This document shows, piece after piece, positions 1-5,664 of a DNA stretch of 5,664 nucleotides. The notes beneath the pieces were generated by a model. That model had not been told where the DNA came from. It saw nothing but the letters and a program-made list of their open reading frames with translations, and did not search any database. Origin of the DNA: Vicinamibacteria bacterium (lineage in GTDB: Bacteria > Acidobacteriota > Vicinamibacteria > Fen-336 > JAGNNV01). Numbering within the stretch: the stretch's first letter is position 1; each line of letters starts with the position of its first letter. The stretch covers positions 1 to 5,664 of the forward strand of contig JAENWE010000150.1 in NCBI GenBank assembly GCA_016650185.1, read 5' to 3'. The position numbers and the translations under genes are program-made.

Positions 1-1
1 C

Positions 2-508
2 GAGGATGTGATCATCTGCGAGGCTACCGACACGCTGGAGTCTGCGGTCCGGACCATGAAGGATCGGGGCTGTGGCTGTGTTCCCGTGGTGGACGACCGG
101 AGCCGAGTGGTGGGCCTCGTCACCGATCGCGACGCTGTCATGTGCGCCCTGAGCCAAGGCAACCGCTTGCGCGATCTGCGGGTGGCGCAAGCCTGCACTC
201 GAAACGTCATCTGCTGCGAGGCGGAGGACACCCTGGAGCGAGCGGAGATGGTGATGCGAGTCAACCAGGTTCGATGCCTGCCCGTGGTGGCGGATCGCCG
301 CGTGCTGGTCGGGGTCATCTCCCTCACCGATCTGGCCCGGCACGTCGAATTCCTGGTCGGTGAGAGTGGAACAGGACTCAGCCCGCGTCGCATCGCCATC
401 CTCCTGGCCGAAACGTCGGGAGTGCGCCGCGAGCCCCTGCCGCCCCGGCGGGAGCCCGGTCGGGAATCCTCGTCTCAGCCGATTATCGAGCCCTTCTTCC
501 ACGGATAG
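2..508 (+). CDS. Two-CBS-domain (Bateman module) protein, 5' end cut off
   Basis: This is probably a small regulatory protein whose paired CBS domains bind an adenine nucleotide and sense energy or redox state; that role comes from the family, and no ligand can be read here. Counting from the GTG at base 8, CBS 1 covers about residues 1-55, with the conserved VPVVDD (25-30) and GLVTDRD (36-42). CBS 2 covers about 60-115, with LPVV (91-94) and GVISLTDLAR (102-111). The reading frame is open to the left edge (Glu-Asp before that GTG), and the usual first strand of CBS 1 is missing. The true start is therefore probably some 10-15 codons upstream, and the GTG is internal. After CBS 2 comes a tail of about 50 residues rich in Pro, Arg and Ser with no recognised domain. 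No other effector domain is visible. The stop codon overlaps the ribosome binding site of the universal stress gene 11 bases downstream, so the two are likely co-transcribed. Family assignment is firm; specific function is unknown. Confidence 0.9.
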   Translation, partial: EDVIICEATDTLESAVRTMKDRGCGCVPVVDDRSRVVGLVTDRDAVMCALSQGNRLRDLRVAQACTRNVICCEAEDTLERAEMVMRVNQVRCLPVVADRRVLVGVISLTDLARHVEFLVGESGTGLSPRRIAILLAETSGVRREPLPPRREPGRESSSQPIIEPFFHG

Positions 509-511
509 GAG
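507..511 (+). promoter_or_regulatory. Ribosome binding site of the universal stress protein gene
   Basis: AGGAG sits 8 bases before the ATG of the universal stress gene and overlaps the TAG stop of the CBS gene. This fixes the start at that ATG and suggests that translation of the two genes is coupled. Confidence 0.75.
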
Positions 512-519
512 CGGACGCC

Positions 520-963
520 ATGACCTCCCTAAAAGATCCCCCCAGGAACATTCTGGTTCCGATCGACTTCTCCGAGTCGTCTGAGAAGGCGGCCTCGGCG
601 GCGGCGGCTTTGTCTCTCAAGACCGGCGCCACCGTCCACCTCCTTCATACCTATGTGATCCCGGTCGAATCCGTCGGTCTGGCCCTCGCCGTTTCCCAGC
701 AGTACATCGTCCAGTTCGTGAAGGATTCCAAGGAGCAGCTTCTGGCCCTTTCGGCAAGGCACTGCGCGGGCGTGCCTCTGGGCCCGGTTCTGGTCGAAAG
801 CGGCGACCCCAGGGAAGTGATCATCGAGAAGGCGAAGGAGTTGAACGCGGAGTTGATCGTGATGGGGACGCACGGTCGTCGCGGGCTGTCGCGGGCGCTC
901 ATGGGCAGCGTGGCTGAGAGCGTAGTCCGCACCGCCTACTGCTCCGTGCTCGTGGTTCGCTGA
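520..963 (+). CDS. Universal stress protein, UspA family, ATP-binding type
   Basis: This is a single-domain cytoplasmic stress protein of 147 residues, the normal length for the family. It opens with the typical first strand and loop NILVPIDFSESS (10-21), where Asp16 is at the adenine-contacting position known for this fold. Near the end it has GTHG, nine residues, then GS (116-130). This matches the G-2x-G-9x-G(S/T) signature of the ATP-binding, MJ0577-like branch, and the final strand CSVLVVR is also typical. Members of the family usually form dimers and support survival under starvation or respiratory stress; the exact trigger cannot be inferred here. It follows a CBS-domain gene by 11 bases, a pairing that suggests a shared nucleotide-linked stress role. 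Fusion-type Usp tandems and kinase domains are absent. The assignment to family and to the ATP-binding class is very secure. Confidence 0.96.
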   Translation: MTSLKDPPRNILVPIDFSESSEKAASAAAALSLKTGATVHLLHTYVIPVESVGLALAVSQQYIVQFVKDSKEQLLALSARHCAGVPLGPVLVESGDPREVIIEKAKELNAELIVMGTHGRRGLSRALMGSVAESVVRTAYCSVLVVR

Positions 964-977
964 TCCGCGTGAGCGGA
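964..977 (+). repeat. Small hairpin just after the universal stress gene stop
   Basis: TCCGC, a GTGA loop and GCGGA form a perfect 5-bp stem with a tetraloop, beginning directly after the stop codon. No U-run follows, so it is not a canonical intrinsic terminator. It could protect the 3' end of the mRNA or be chance in G+C-rich DNA. Confidence 0.3.
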
Positions 978-991
978 GCAGAAGATAGGGT

Positions 992-1007
992 GACCATGGT
1001 CGCGACC
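992..1007. repeat. Two overlapping 10-bp palindromes in the convergent intergenic region
   Basis: GACCATGGTC (992-1001) and GGTCGCGACC (998-1007) are each perfect palindromes and share the bases GGTC. They lie in the 80-base gap between the convergent universal stress and cbpA-type genes. They could be a protein-binding site or part of the transcript ends of both operons. No T-tract follows on either strand, so I do not call a terminator. Confidence 0.3.
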
Positions 1008-1043
1008 GCCGGACTTTTCATAAACCGTGGTTAGAAGGGCCGT

Positions 1044-1985
1044 TCACCCCTTTCGTTCGCGGCGCGGATCGAAGCTGAAGGCGCGCGACATGGCCCGGTA
1101 CGCCTCCTTGGCCGCTTCGGTGTCGGCGGGTGGCAAGCTCACGGCCAGAACGACGTAAAGATCGCCAGGAGGCTGGCCCGGTATCCCTTTTCCTTTGAGC
1201 CGCATCTGACGTCCGGCCGCCGATCCTTGAGGAATGGTGAGTTGAACTGGGCCGTCGGGAGTGAGCGTTTCCACTTTCGCGCCGAGGGCCGCTTCCCAAG
1301 GAGCGAGGTCCAAGCCGACAAAGACGTCACGGTCGTCGACCCGGAATCGCGGATGGGGATTGAAGCCGACCTCGAGGTAGAGATTGCCGGCCGGGCCCTT
1401 GCCGACGCCCGGGCCGCCCTGACCCGTAAGGCGCAGATGCTGCCCCGCTCGAATTCCCTTCGGGATACTCACGTCGAGTTGTCTTTCGTGCATGACCAGT
1501 TGGCCGTGGGCATCGTATGAAGGCATCCGAAGAGAGATGCTGCGCTGGGCCCCCCGGTAGGCGTCTTCCAGGTCGATCATCACTTTGGCGTGATGGTCTT
1601 CGCCCTGGGCGTGCATGTTCGACCGGCGCGTCGAGCCGCCCCGCGGCCTCCGGCCGAAGAAGGCCTCGAAGAAGTCGTTCGGGTCGCCGAATCCCTCGGT
1701 CTCGTCGCCGCCGCGGAACTCGAAGCCCGCATCCCATCCAGGGGCCGGCTTGAAGTCCTGTCCGGATTTCCACTGGCTGCCCATGCGATCGTAGAGCGCC
1801 CGTTTTTCGGGATCCTTCAGAACTTCATGAGCTTCGCCCAGCTCCTTGAAGCGAGCTTCGGCGTTCGCCTCCTTGCTGACATCGGGATGGTACTTGCGGG
1901 CGAGCCTTCGGTACGCCGCCTTGATCTGGTCAGGGGTGGCCGTTCTTTGGACCCCAAGGATCTCGTAATAGTCCTTGAATTTCAT
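1044..1985 (-). CDS. cbpA: CbpA-type DnaJ co-chaperone (curved DNA-binding protein)
   Basis: This is a J-domain co-chaperone that stimulates the ATPase of DnaK (Hsp70). In E. coli, CbpA also binds curved DNA in stationary phase. The J domain covers residues 1-70: DYYEILGV (5-12), the helix-II run YRRLARKYHPDVSKEA with the essential HPD at 33-35, then FKEL and YDRMG. A Gly/Phe-rich linker follows (about 82-118, with DPNDFFEAFFG at 101-111). There is no CxxCxGxG zinc-finger region, which separates it from DnaJ proper. The substrate-binding beta domains run from about 130 to 290, with VSIPKGIRAGQHLRLTGQG, then PWEAALGAKV, then LTIPQGSAAGRQMRLKGKG. The C-terminal FSFDPR matches the E. coli protein, which is of nearly equal length (306 residues, against 313 here). 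MKFKDYYEILGV is the usual start, although the ribosome binding site is weak. It follows the AI-2E-family gene by 55 bases. The CbpA inhibitor gene cbpM, its usual partner in enterobacteria, is not downstream; a convergent universal stress gene is there instead. Confidence 0.93.
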   Translation of the reverse strand: MKFKDYYEILGVQRTATPDQIKAAYRRLARKYHPDVSKEANAEARFKELGEAHEVLKDPEKRALYDRMGSQWKSGQDFKPAPGWDAGFEFRGGDETEGFGDPNDFFEAFFGRRPRGGSTRRSNMHAQGEDHHAKVMIDLEDAYRGAQRSISLRMPSYDAHGQLVMHERQLDVSIPKGIRAGQHLRLTGQGGPGVGKGPAGNLYLEVGFNPHPRFRVDDRDVFVGLDLAPWEAALGAKVETLTPDGPVQLTIPQGSAAGRQMRLKGKGIPGQPPGDLYVVLAVSLPPADTEAAKEAYRAMSRAFSFDPRRERKG

Positions 1986-2011
1986 CGTTGTCCATACCGT
2001 ATCAGAGCCGG

Positions 2012-2035
2012 ACCGGCCCCTGGGCTCACCGGCCC
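2012..2035. repeat. Short direct repeat ahead of the cbpA gene
   Basis: ACCGGCCC occurs at 2012-2019 and again at 2028-2035, a 16-base period, between the AI-2E and cbpA genes. The first copy overlaps an odd palindrome, GCCGG-A-CCGGC (2007-2017). The arrangement could be a small operator or mRNA structure, but in G+C-rich DNA chance is a fair explanation. Confidence 0.25.
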
Positions 2036-2040
2036 GAAGC

Positions 2041-3114
2041 TCAGACGCCCGGCGAAAGAGGTTCGGGTTCCGCCTCCACCACGCTTCGCAGTTCCTTCTG
2101 GCAAATCCTGATCACGGCAAGGAGGAAAGCCACCACCAGGGGGCCGGCCACGAGGCCAATCGGCCCAAACGTGGCGATGCCCCCCAACAAGGCGAAAAAG
2201 ATGACGCCGGTGTTCACCTCCAGCCGTCCTCTCATCAGATAGGGCTTGACGAAGTTGTCGATCGTTGACACGACGCCCACGCCCCAGATGACGAGGAACA
2301 ACGCGGCGGTTGGGCGCCCGCCGAAGAAGAGGAGGGTTGAAGCCAGGACGGAGATCGAGCCCGCTCCCACCACGGGGATGAAGGCGCCGATGAAGGTGAA
2401 CGCCGCCAAGAGGAGCGCATGCGGCGCCCCCGCTATCCAGTAGCCCAGCAGGGCCACAGCAGTCTGGGTCAGTGCTGTCCCCACCGAGCCCGCGAGGACC
2501 GCCACCGACACATCGCGGAAGTCCCTTAGAAGTTCGCCCATCTGCTCGTCGGTGAGCGGGCTTACATGCTTGAGCCAGACGACCAGAGAAGGACCGTCAA
2601 CCAGCAGGAAGAAGAAACCCACCAGCATCATTGTGATCTGAAAGACGATGCTTCCCGTGGCGAGAAACAAGTGGCCGGCGCCGCCCAGAACCTTCCCGGT
2701 CAGACTCCGGACCAATTCTTCAACCTGCTGCTGGCCCCGGGGGAGATAGTCGATGGCCCGACGAGCCAGGTCGGGCAGGGGCGGGGGCAGATCGTCCAAG
2801 ACTCCGTTCAGGCCTTCGGCCTGGAAGGTGGCCCGGATCGGCCGGAACGCGTCATCCGCCTGCTGGGCCACCGCGAGGACCATGGCGACCACCGGGAGGA
2901 CCAGCGCGAAGACCACGGCGGTCACGAAGAGCCCCGCCGTTATCATCCTTCTTTGTTTGAGCCTCCGCGCCAGTCGCTCGAACCAGGGAGAAAATGCGGA
3001 AGCCAGGACCGCGGCCATGAGCAGCGCTTCGGCGAAGGGCAGCGCCACGTAGAGGGTCAAAACCACGGCCAGCACCGCCATGCCGATCAGCACCCTGCGG
3101 CCGAGCTCAGTCAC
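2041..3114 (-). CDS. AI-2E family transporter (PerM/TqsA/YdiK-like inner-membrane protein)
   Basis: This is an integral inner-membrane protein of the AI-2E exporter family. Named members are linked to autoinducer-2 export (TqsA) or Na+(Li+)/H+ antiport; the substrate here cannot be told. The length of 357 residues is normal. Hydrophobic segments lie at about 7-25, 27-42, 58-83, 146-172, 203-228, 231-263, 267-286 and 302-336. A long polar region at about 84-145 falls between the third and fourth segments, as is typical. Family hallmarks are FIGAFIPVVGAG (241-252), the DNFVKPYLMRG loop (286-296) and FGPIGLVAGPLVV (316-328). The tail is short and Glu/Pro-rich. The start is GTG: an in-frame TGA lies 24 bases upstream with no other start codon between, and a good AGGA ribosome binding site is correctly placed. 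It lies between the patatin-type gene (137 bases upstream) and the cbpA gene (55 bases downstream), all on one strand. Family is secure; export of AI-2 itself is only a family label. Confidence 0.93.
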   Translation of the reverse strand: MTELGRRVLIGMAVLAVVLTLYVALPFAEALLMAAVLASAFSPWFERLARRLKQRRMITAGLFVTAVVFALVLPVVAMVLAVAQQADDAFRPIRATFQAEGLNGVLDDLPPPLPDLARRAIDYLPRGQQQVEELVRSLTGKVLGGAGHLFLATGSIVFQITMMLVGFFFLLVDGPSLVVWLKHVSPLTDEQMGELLRDFRDVSVAVLAGSVGTALTQTAVALLGYWIAGAPHALLLAAFTFIGAFIPVVGAGSISVLASTLLFFGGRPTAALFLVIWGVGVVSTIDNFVKPYLMRGRLEVNTGVIFFALLGGIATFGPIGLVAGPLVVAFLLAVIRICQKELRSVVEAEPEPLSPGV

Positions 3115-3121
3115 GTTGAGT

Positions 3122-3128
3122 TTTCCTT
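3122..3128 (-). promoter_or_regulatory. Ribosome binding site supporting the GTG start of the AI-2E-family gene
   Basis: On the minus strand AAGGAAA lies just ahead of the gene, with AGGA 9 bases before the GTG. An in-frame TGA a little further upstream leaves this GTG as the most upstream possible start. Confidence 0.65.
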
Positions 3129-3139
3129 TGCGGGCTCAC

Positions 3140-3164
3140 CCCGTCAGACTAACAGTTCGACGGG
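3140..3164 (-). repeat. Imperfect hairpin in the leader of the AI-2E-family gene
   Basis: CCCGTC (3140-3145) pairs perfectly with GACGGG (3159-3164). Inside, one mismatch and one G-T wobble are followed by ACT/AGT pairing (3148-3150 with 3154-3156) around an AAC triloop. The near-symmetric structure ends 25 bases before the GTG start, upstream of the ribosome binding site. No T-run follows on either strand, so it looks more like an operator or a leader-RNA stem than a terminator for the upstream patatin-type gene. Confidence 0.4.
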
Positions 3165-3181
3165 AGCAAGCGGAACGCGAA

Positions 3182-3207
3182 CCGGAGGGGGACGCCTTGG
3201 GCTCCGG
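3182..3207 (-). repeat. Inverted repeat downstream of the patatin-type gene
   Basis: CCGGAG and CTCCGG form a perfect 6-bp inverted repeat around a 14-base loop, 45-70 bases past the patatin-type stop codon. Transcribed from the minus strand it is followed by TTCGCGTTCC, only weakly T-rich. At most it is a poor terminator, so read-through into the AI-2E-family gene remains possible. Confidence 0.25.
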
Positions 3208-3251
3208 CCGCCGCCCATCGACAAGATGCGTGCTGGCCTCTTGGGTGACGG

Positions 3252-5507
3252 CTATCGGACCAGGCGGCTGATCATGAAATAGACGCGCGCCCGGCCCCCC
3301 TGGCCCACGCTGACTCCGGCGAAAAGCGGCCCGAGCAGCGTATCCGCGGTCATGCCGGCGCTGGCGCTGGCCTTGATCCGAGCACTCGACGGCCGGTCGA
3401 AGACGCCGCCCGCCTCCGCCAGACCAACGACATAGAGGCGGCCGCCGAGAAGTTTCGGAAGGCGGCCGATCGGAAACCTGTAGGAGAGGCTCCCGAGCAG
3501 ATACTTCGGGCCCCGAAAAGCGTGGGTCGGGAAAGCCCCGAGCCGGAAGGGCCCGCCCAGGCTGAACTGATAAAGGACCGGCGCCTTGCCGCCGAAGATC
3601 ATGCCCCCGTCAATAGTGGCGCTCAAGATCCGGTTTGAACCGACGGGCCGAGCGGCGCGAATCGAACCCTCCACCGCTCCGAAACGGCGGGGCGAGTCGG
3701 GGGCGGCCAGGAACCACTGCGCGGAGGAGACGAGGCGCAGGCCTCGGCTCGGGAGGTAGGCGGCGTCCTGACCGTCGTAGTCGAATCTCGCCCGCAGCGT
3801 CTGCTCGCCGCCCGTGCTTCGCGGAAGAAGTGGATCACCGACCCGAGTGATGTTCCTGACGTAGGCGACGTCGTAACCAAGGCGAAACCGGGTGCGGTCA
3901 TCCGAGTTCCATCCGAGGTCGAGACCCGCGCCCGCGCGCTGCCGTCCGTAGATCGCCACCAGATCTCCGGAGGTGTAGAGATTCTCGCTGGTGCGGGCGT
4001 AGCTCGCGCGAGGGGCCAGGAAGGCGCCGCCGCGGATCGGTCGGTCCCCGCCGAGGGGCTGATAGAACTCGGTGGCGAAGGCCAGAGTGGATCCGAGCGA
4101 GGTGTCGATCCGCCACTCGGAGCCGAGGCCGGTGACATCCATCAAGGTGACCCGGGAACCGAGGTTCAGGCTGATGTCCTTGTTCTCGTTGTTGACCTCG
4201 AGGGCGAAGCGGACGAAGGGCGGGCCATAGGACTTGTCCTTGATGTCCACTCCGAGACCCGTGCTGTCGCCCGAATCCAGACGCCCATAGGTGGCGCCCG
4301 AGTATCGGCCGAGGCCGATGATGTGATTGAGGTCCTCCTCGACCGCCGGAGGATTCGGCGGTCGGCCGATATGCCGGCTCAACTGCTGGGCGATCTGCGC
4401 GCCCGCGCCATCCGAGACGCCCTTGACTTCAACGAAGGTCACAGGAGTGACCCTCGGTTGCTTTCGGGCCTGGAGGTTGGACTGATACTTCGTCCATGAG
4501 GCTTCGTCGAGCGCGTAGCGCAGCAAGGCGTCTTTGTGGCCTTCGGTCGCCTTGTACCCGAGTGCCACGAACTCGTCACTCTTTCGGAAGTCGGCCCCGC
4601 TCAGCTCGCCGAGGTCGGGCACGATCACCACATCGGCCAAGCTCAGTTTGGTCCTTTCGAGGCTCTGCATCATCAGGGAGATCGAGCGATTCGCGATGCC
4701 GGCGATCGTTTCCGAGGTCTTTTCCTCGGCCCTCGGTCCCACCCGGACCGCGATCACCACGTCGGCGCCCATCGCCTTGGCCACGTCCACCGGGACGTTG
4801 TTGAGGATTCCCCCGTCCGCGAACAGACGCCCGTTCAATCGGACCGGATCGTACGTGCCGGGCCGGGCCATGGAGGCGCGAATGGCCGGGGCGATCGGAC
4901 CGGAATCGAACACCACCGCCTCTCCCTTTTCGAGATCCGTGGCCACGCAGCGGAAGGGAATGGGCAGATCGTCGAAGTCAAGAACTCCGGAGTAGGGAAG
5001 CATGATCCGGCTGATGAGAAGGCTCAACTGGTGGCCCGGGTTCAGGCCGCTCTGGAGGCGGAAGCCATGGCGGAGGCCCGCCTCCAACTTGATCGAATAG
5101 TCGAAGTCGTCCTCTTTCCGGCGGAAGGAGCGCAAAGGGTAGGGAAGGTCGGGTCGCAGAATGGTGTCCCAATCCGCGTTTCGAAGCAGAGTCTTGATGG
5201 CGTCGGCGGACATCCCGGCGGCATAGGCGCCGCCCAGCAAAGCGCCGGTGCTGTTGCCCGCGATCCGATCGACCGGAATGTGATGTTCTTCCAGCCATTG
5301 GAGAACGCCGGCATGGGCCATCCCTCGCGCCGACCCGCCGCCGAGGGCGACTCCAACCAAGGGCCGCGACGGCGGCGCGTCGTGGCCCTGGGCGGAAGCG
5401 GGCCGCGAACCGGTCGCGCCGATGAGAGCGGCGAGGGCCAGGGCCATCTGACCCCGGAGATGGCGGGGGAGAGGCGTCCGTCGAAGGCGCTGATCAGTCG
5501 TCTGCAT
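3252..5507 (-). CDS. Patatin-like phospholipase with C-terminal outer-membrane barrel (PlpD-like, type Vd secretion)
   Basis: This is a predicted surface or secreted lipid acyl hydrolase that carries its own outer-membrane transporter. The signal peptide has a basic n-region (residues 1-20), a hydrophobic core (21-33) and a likely cut after ASA (39). The patatin domain (about 50-340) has the oxyanion loop GGGSARG (56-62), the nucleophile elbow GNSTG (84-88, Ser86) and the Asp of the dyad in DGG (Asp231). Conserved blocks such as FRCVATDLEKGE (185-196) and PGTYDPV are present. A POTRA-like segment follows (about 354-412, starting VTFVEVKGV). The rest is alternating beta-strand sequence of Omp85/surface-antigen type, including LGGPFRLGAFPTHAFRG (650-666) and LSYRFPIG, with a last strand near 740-748. 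The order and the length of 751 residues match Pseudomonas PlpD (about 728), a phospholipase A1-type enzyme. The start is the first ATG after an in-frame TGA; its ribosome site (GGTGA) is modest. The elbow GNSTG is unusual, GTSAG-like forms being commoner. It heads a co-directional run with the AI-2E and cbpA genes. Architecture is confident; substrate and true secretion are inferred. Confidence 0.92.
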   Translation of the reverse strand: MQTTDQRLRRTPLPRHLRGQMALALAALIGATGSRPASAQGHDAPPSRPLVGVALGGGSARGMAHAGVLQWLEEHHIPVDRIAGNSTGALLGGAYAAGMSADAIKTLLRNADWDTILRPDLPYPLRSFRRKEDDFDYSIKLEAGLRHGFRLQSGLNPGHQLSLLISRIMLPYSGVLDFDDLPIPFRCVATDLEKGEAVVFDSGPIAPAIRASMARPGTYDPVRLNGRLFADGGILNNVPVDVAKAMGADVVIAVRVGPRAEEKTSETIAGIANRSISLMMQSLERTKLSLADVVIVPDLGELSGADFRKSDEFVALGYKATEGHKDALLRYALDEASWTKYQSNLQARKQPRVTPVTFVEVKGVSDGAGAQIAQQLSRHIGRPPNPPAVEEDLNHIIGLGRYSGATYGRLDSGDSTGLGVDIKDKSYGPPFVRFALEVNNENKDISLNLGSRVTLMDVTGLGSEWRIDTSLGSTLAFATEFYQPLGGDRPIRGGAFLAPRASYARTSENLYTSGDLVAIYGRQRAGAGLDLGWNSDDRTRFRLGYDVAYVRNITRVGDPLLPRSTGGEQTLRARFDYDGQDAAYLPSRGLRLVSSAQWFLAAPDSPRRFGAVEGSIRAARPVGSNRILSATIDGGMIFGGKAPVLYQFSLGGPFRLGAFPTHAFRGPKYLLGSLSYRFPIGRLPKLLGGRLYVVGLAEAGGVFDRPSSARIKASASAGMTADTLLGPLFAGVSVGQGGRARVYFMISRLVR

Positions 5508-5524
5508 CGCTTTTTCACCACGCC

Positions 5525-5544
5525 CCCGTGCGATGTCTCACGGG
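5525..5544 (-). repeat. Inverted repeat in the leader of the patatin-type gene
   Basis: CCCGTG (5525-5530) and CACGGG (5539-5544) are perfect complements around an 8-base spacer. They lie 18-37 bases before the ATG, just upstream of the presumed ribosome binding site. It may be an operator half-site pair or an mRNA stem that affects translation. The remaining 120 bases to the right edge hold no gene that I can support and no convincing promoter. Confidence 0.35.
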
Positions 5545-5664
5545 ACCGCCGGATCGAAAGGGTCCTCTCTCTCTTCACTCGTTTTCGATTCTATGCCCCC
5601 GGCCCTCTCGCCTGCCCGCTACAGGGCGCGAACAAGTGTCGGAAGCGAAACGGGACCTGTAGGA

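Noticed and set aside
8..10. GTG at base 8 as the true start of the CBS protein
   Set aside because: The frame is open to the left edge and starting here would remove part of the first CBS strand. No ribosome site can be assessed, so the gene is better called 5'-partial.
1590..2111. A 173-codon open frame on the + strand opposite cbpA
   Set aside because: It mirrors the J-domain coding strand, shows no recognisable domain and runs across the intergenic gap. Strong homology lies on the minus strand.
2566..3282. A 238-codon open frame on the + strand opposite the AI-2E-family gene
   Set aside because: Its product is a His/Asp/Arg/Gln-rich run with no fold signature, as expected from the complement of a G+C-rich membrane-protein gene. 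The opposite frame has clear family motifs.
5042..5578. A 178-codon minus-strand frame that starts upstream of the patatin gene
   Set aside because: It overlaps the signal peptide and catalytic part of the patatin gene in another frame, and its Arg/Pro/Ser-rich product is typical of a shadow frame.
5588..5593. TAGAAT (minus strand) as a -10 element for the patatin gene
   Set aside because: It matches TATAAT at five of six bases, but the hexamer at the right distance upstream (GGCAGG) does not resemble a -35 element, and the host's sigma preferences are unknown.
5619..5662. Inverted repeat CTACAGG ... CCTGTAG near the right edge
   Set aside because: The arms are 7 bp and 30 bases apart, the structure lies at the window edge and it has no flanking duplication or gene context. 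It gives too little to call an attachment site or mobile-element end.

Overview
The window comes from a G+C-rich Gram-negative (diderm) bacterium. The diderm call rests on one gene: a secreted protein ending in an outer-membrane beta-barrel domain. Codon third positions are mostly G or C. The lineage cannot be fixed from this sequence; a proteobacterium (including deltaproteobacteria-like groups) or an acidobacterium-like organism would fit. Five protein-coding genes fill almost the whole window. I see no rRNA, tRNA, mobile element or CRISPR array.

Left part, + strand: the 3' part of a two-CBS-domain (Bateman module) protein whose start lies off the left edge, followed after 11 bases by a complete UspA-type universal stress protein with an intact ATP-binding signature. 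They look like one transcript. Both families typically bind adenine nucleotides, which suggests an energy- or stress-sensing pair.

Right part, - strand, read from right to left: a patatin-like phospholipase fused to a POTRA-like segment and a C-terminal beta-barrel (the PlpD / type Vd secretion architecture), then an AI-2E-family multi-span membrane protein, then a CbpA-type DnaJ co-chaperone. The gaps are 137 and 55 bases, so these genes are co-directional but not tightly packed. The AI-2E gene has its own strong ribosome binding site, a GTG start and a leader hairpin. The two gene groups converge on an 80-base intergenic stretch holding short overlapping palindromes but no clear intrinsic terminator.

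As a whole this reads as a general stress and envelope neighbourhood: nucleotide sensing (CBS, Usp), protein folding and nucleoid binding (CbpA), membrane export (AI-2E family) and a surface lipase. Nothing compels the idea of a new system. The items most worth a second look are the patatin-barrel fusion with its atypical nucleophile elbow (GNSTG) and the structured leaders before the patatin and AI-2E genes.
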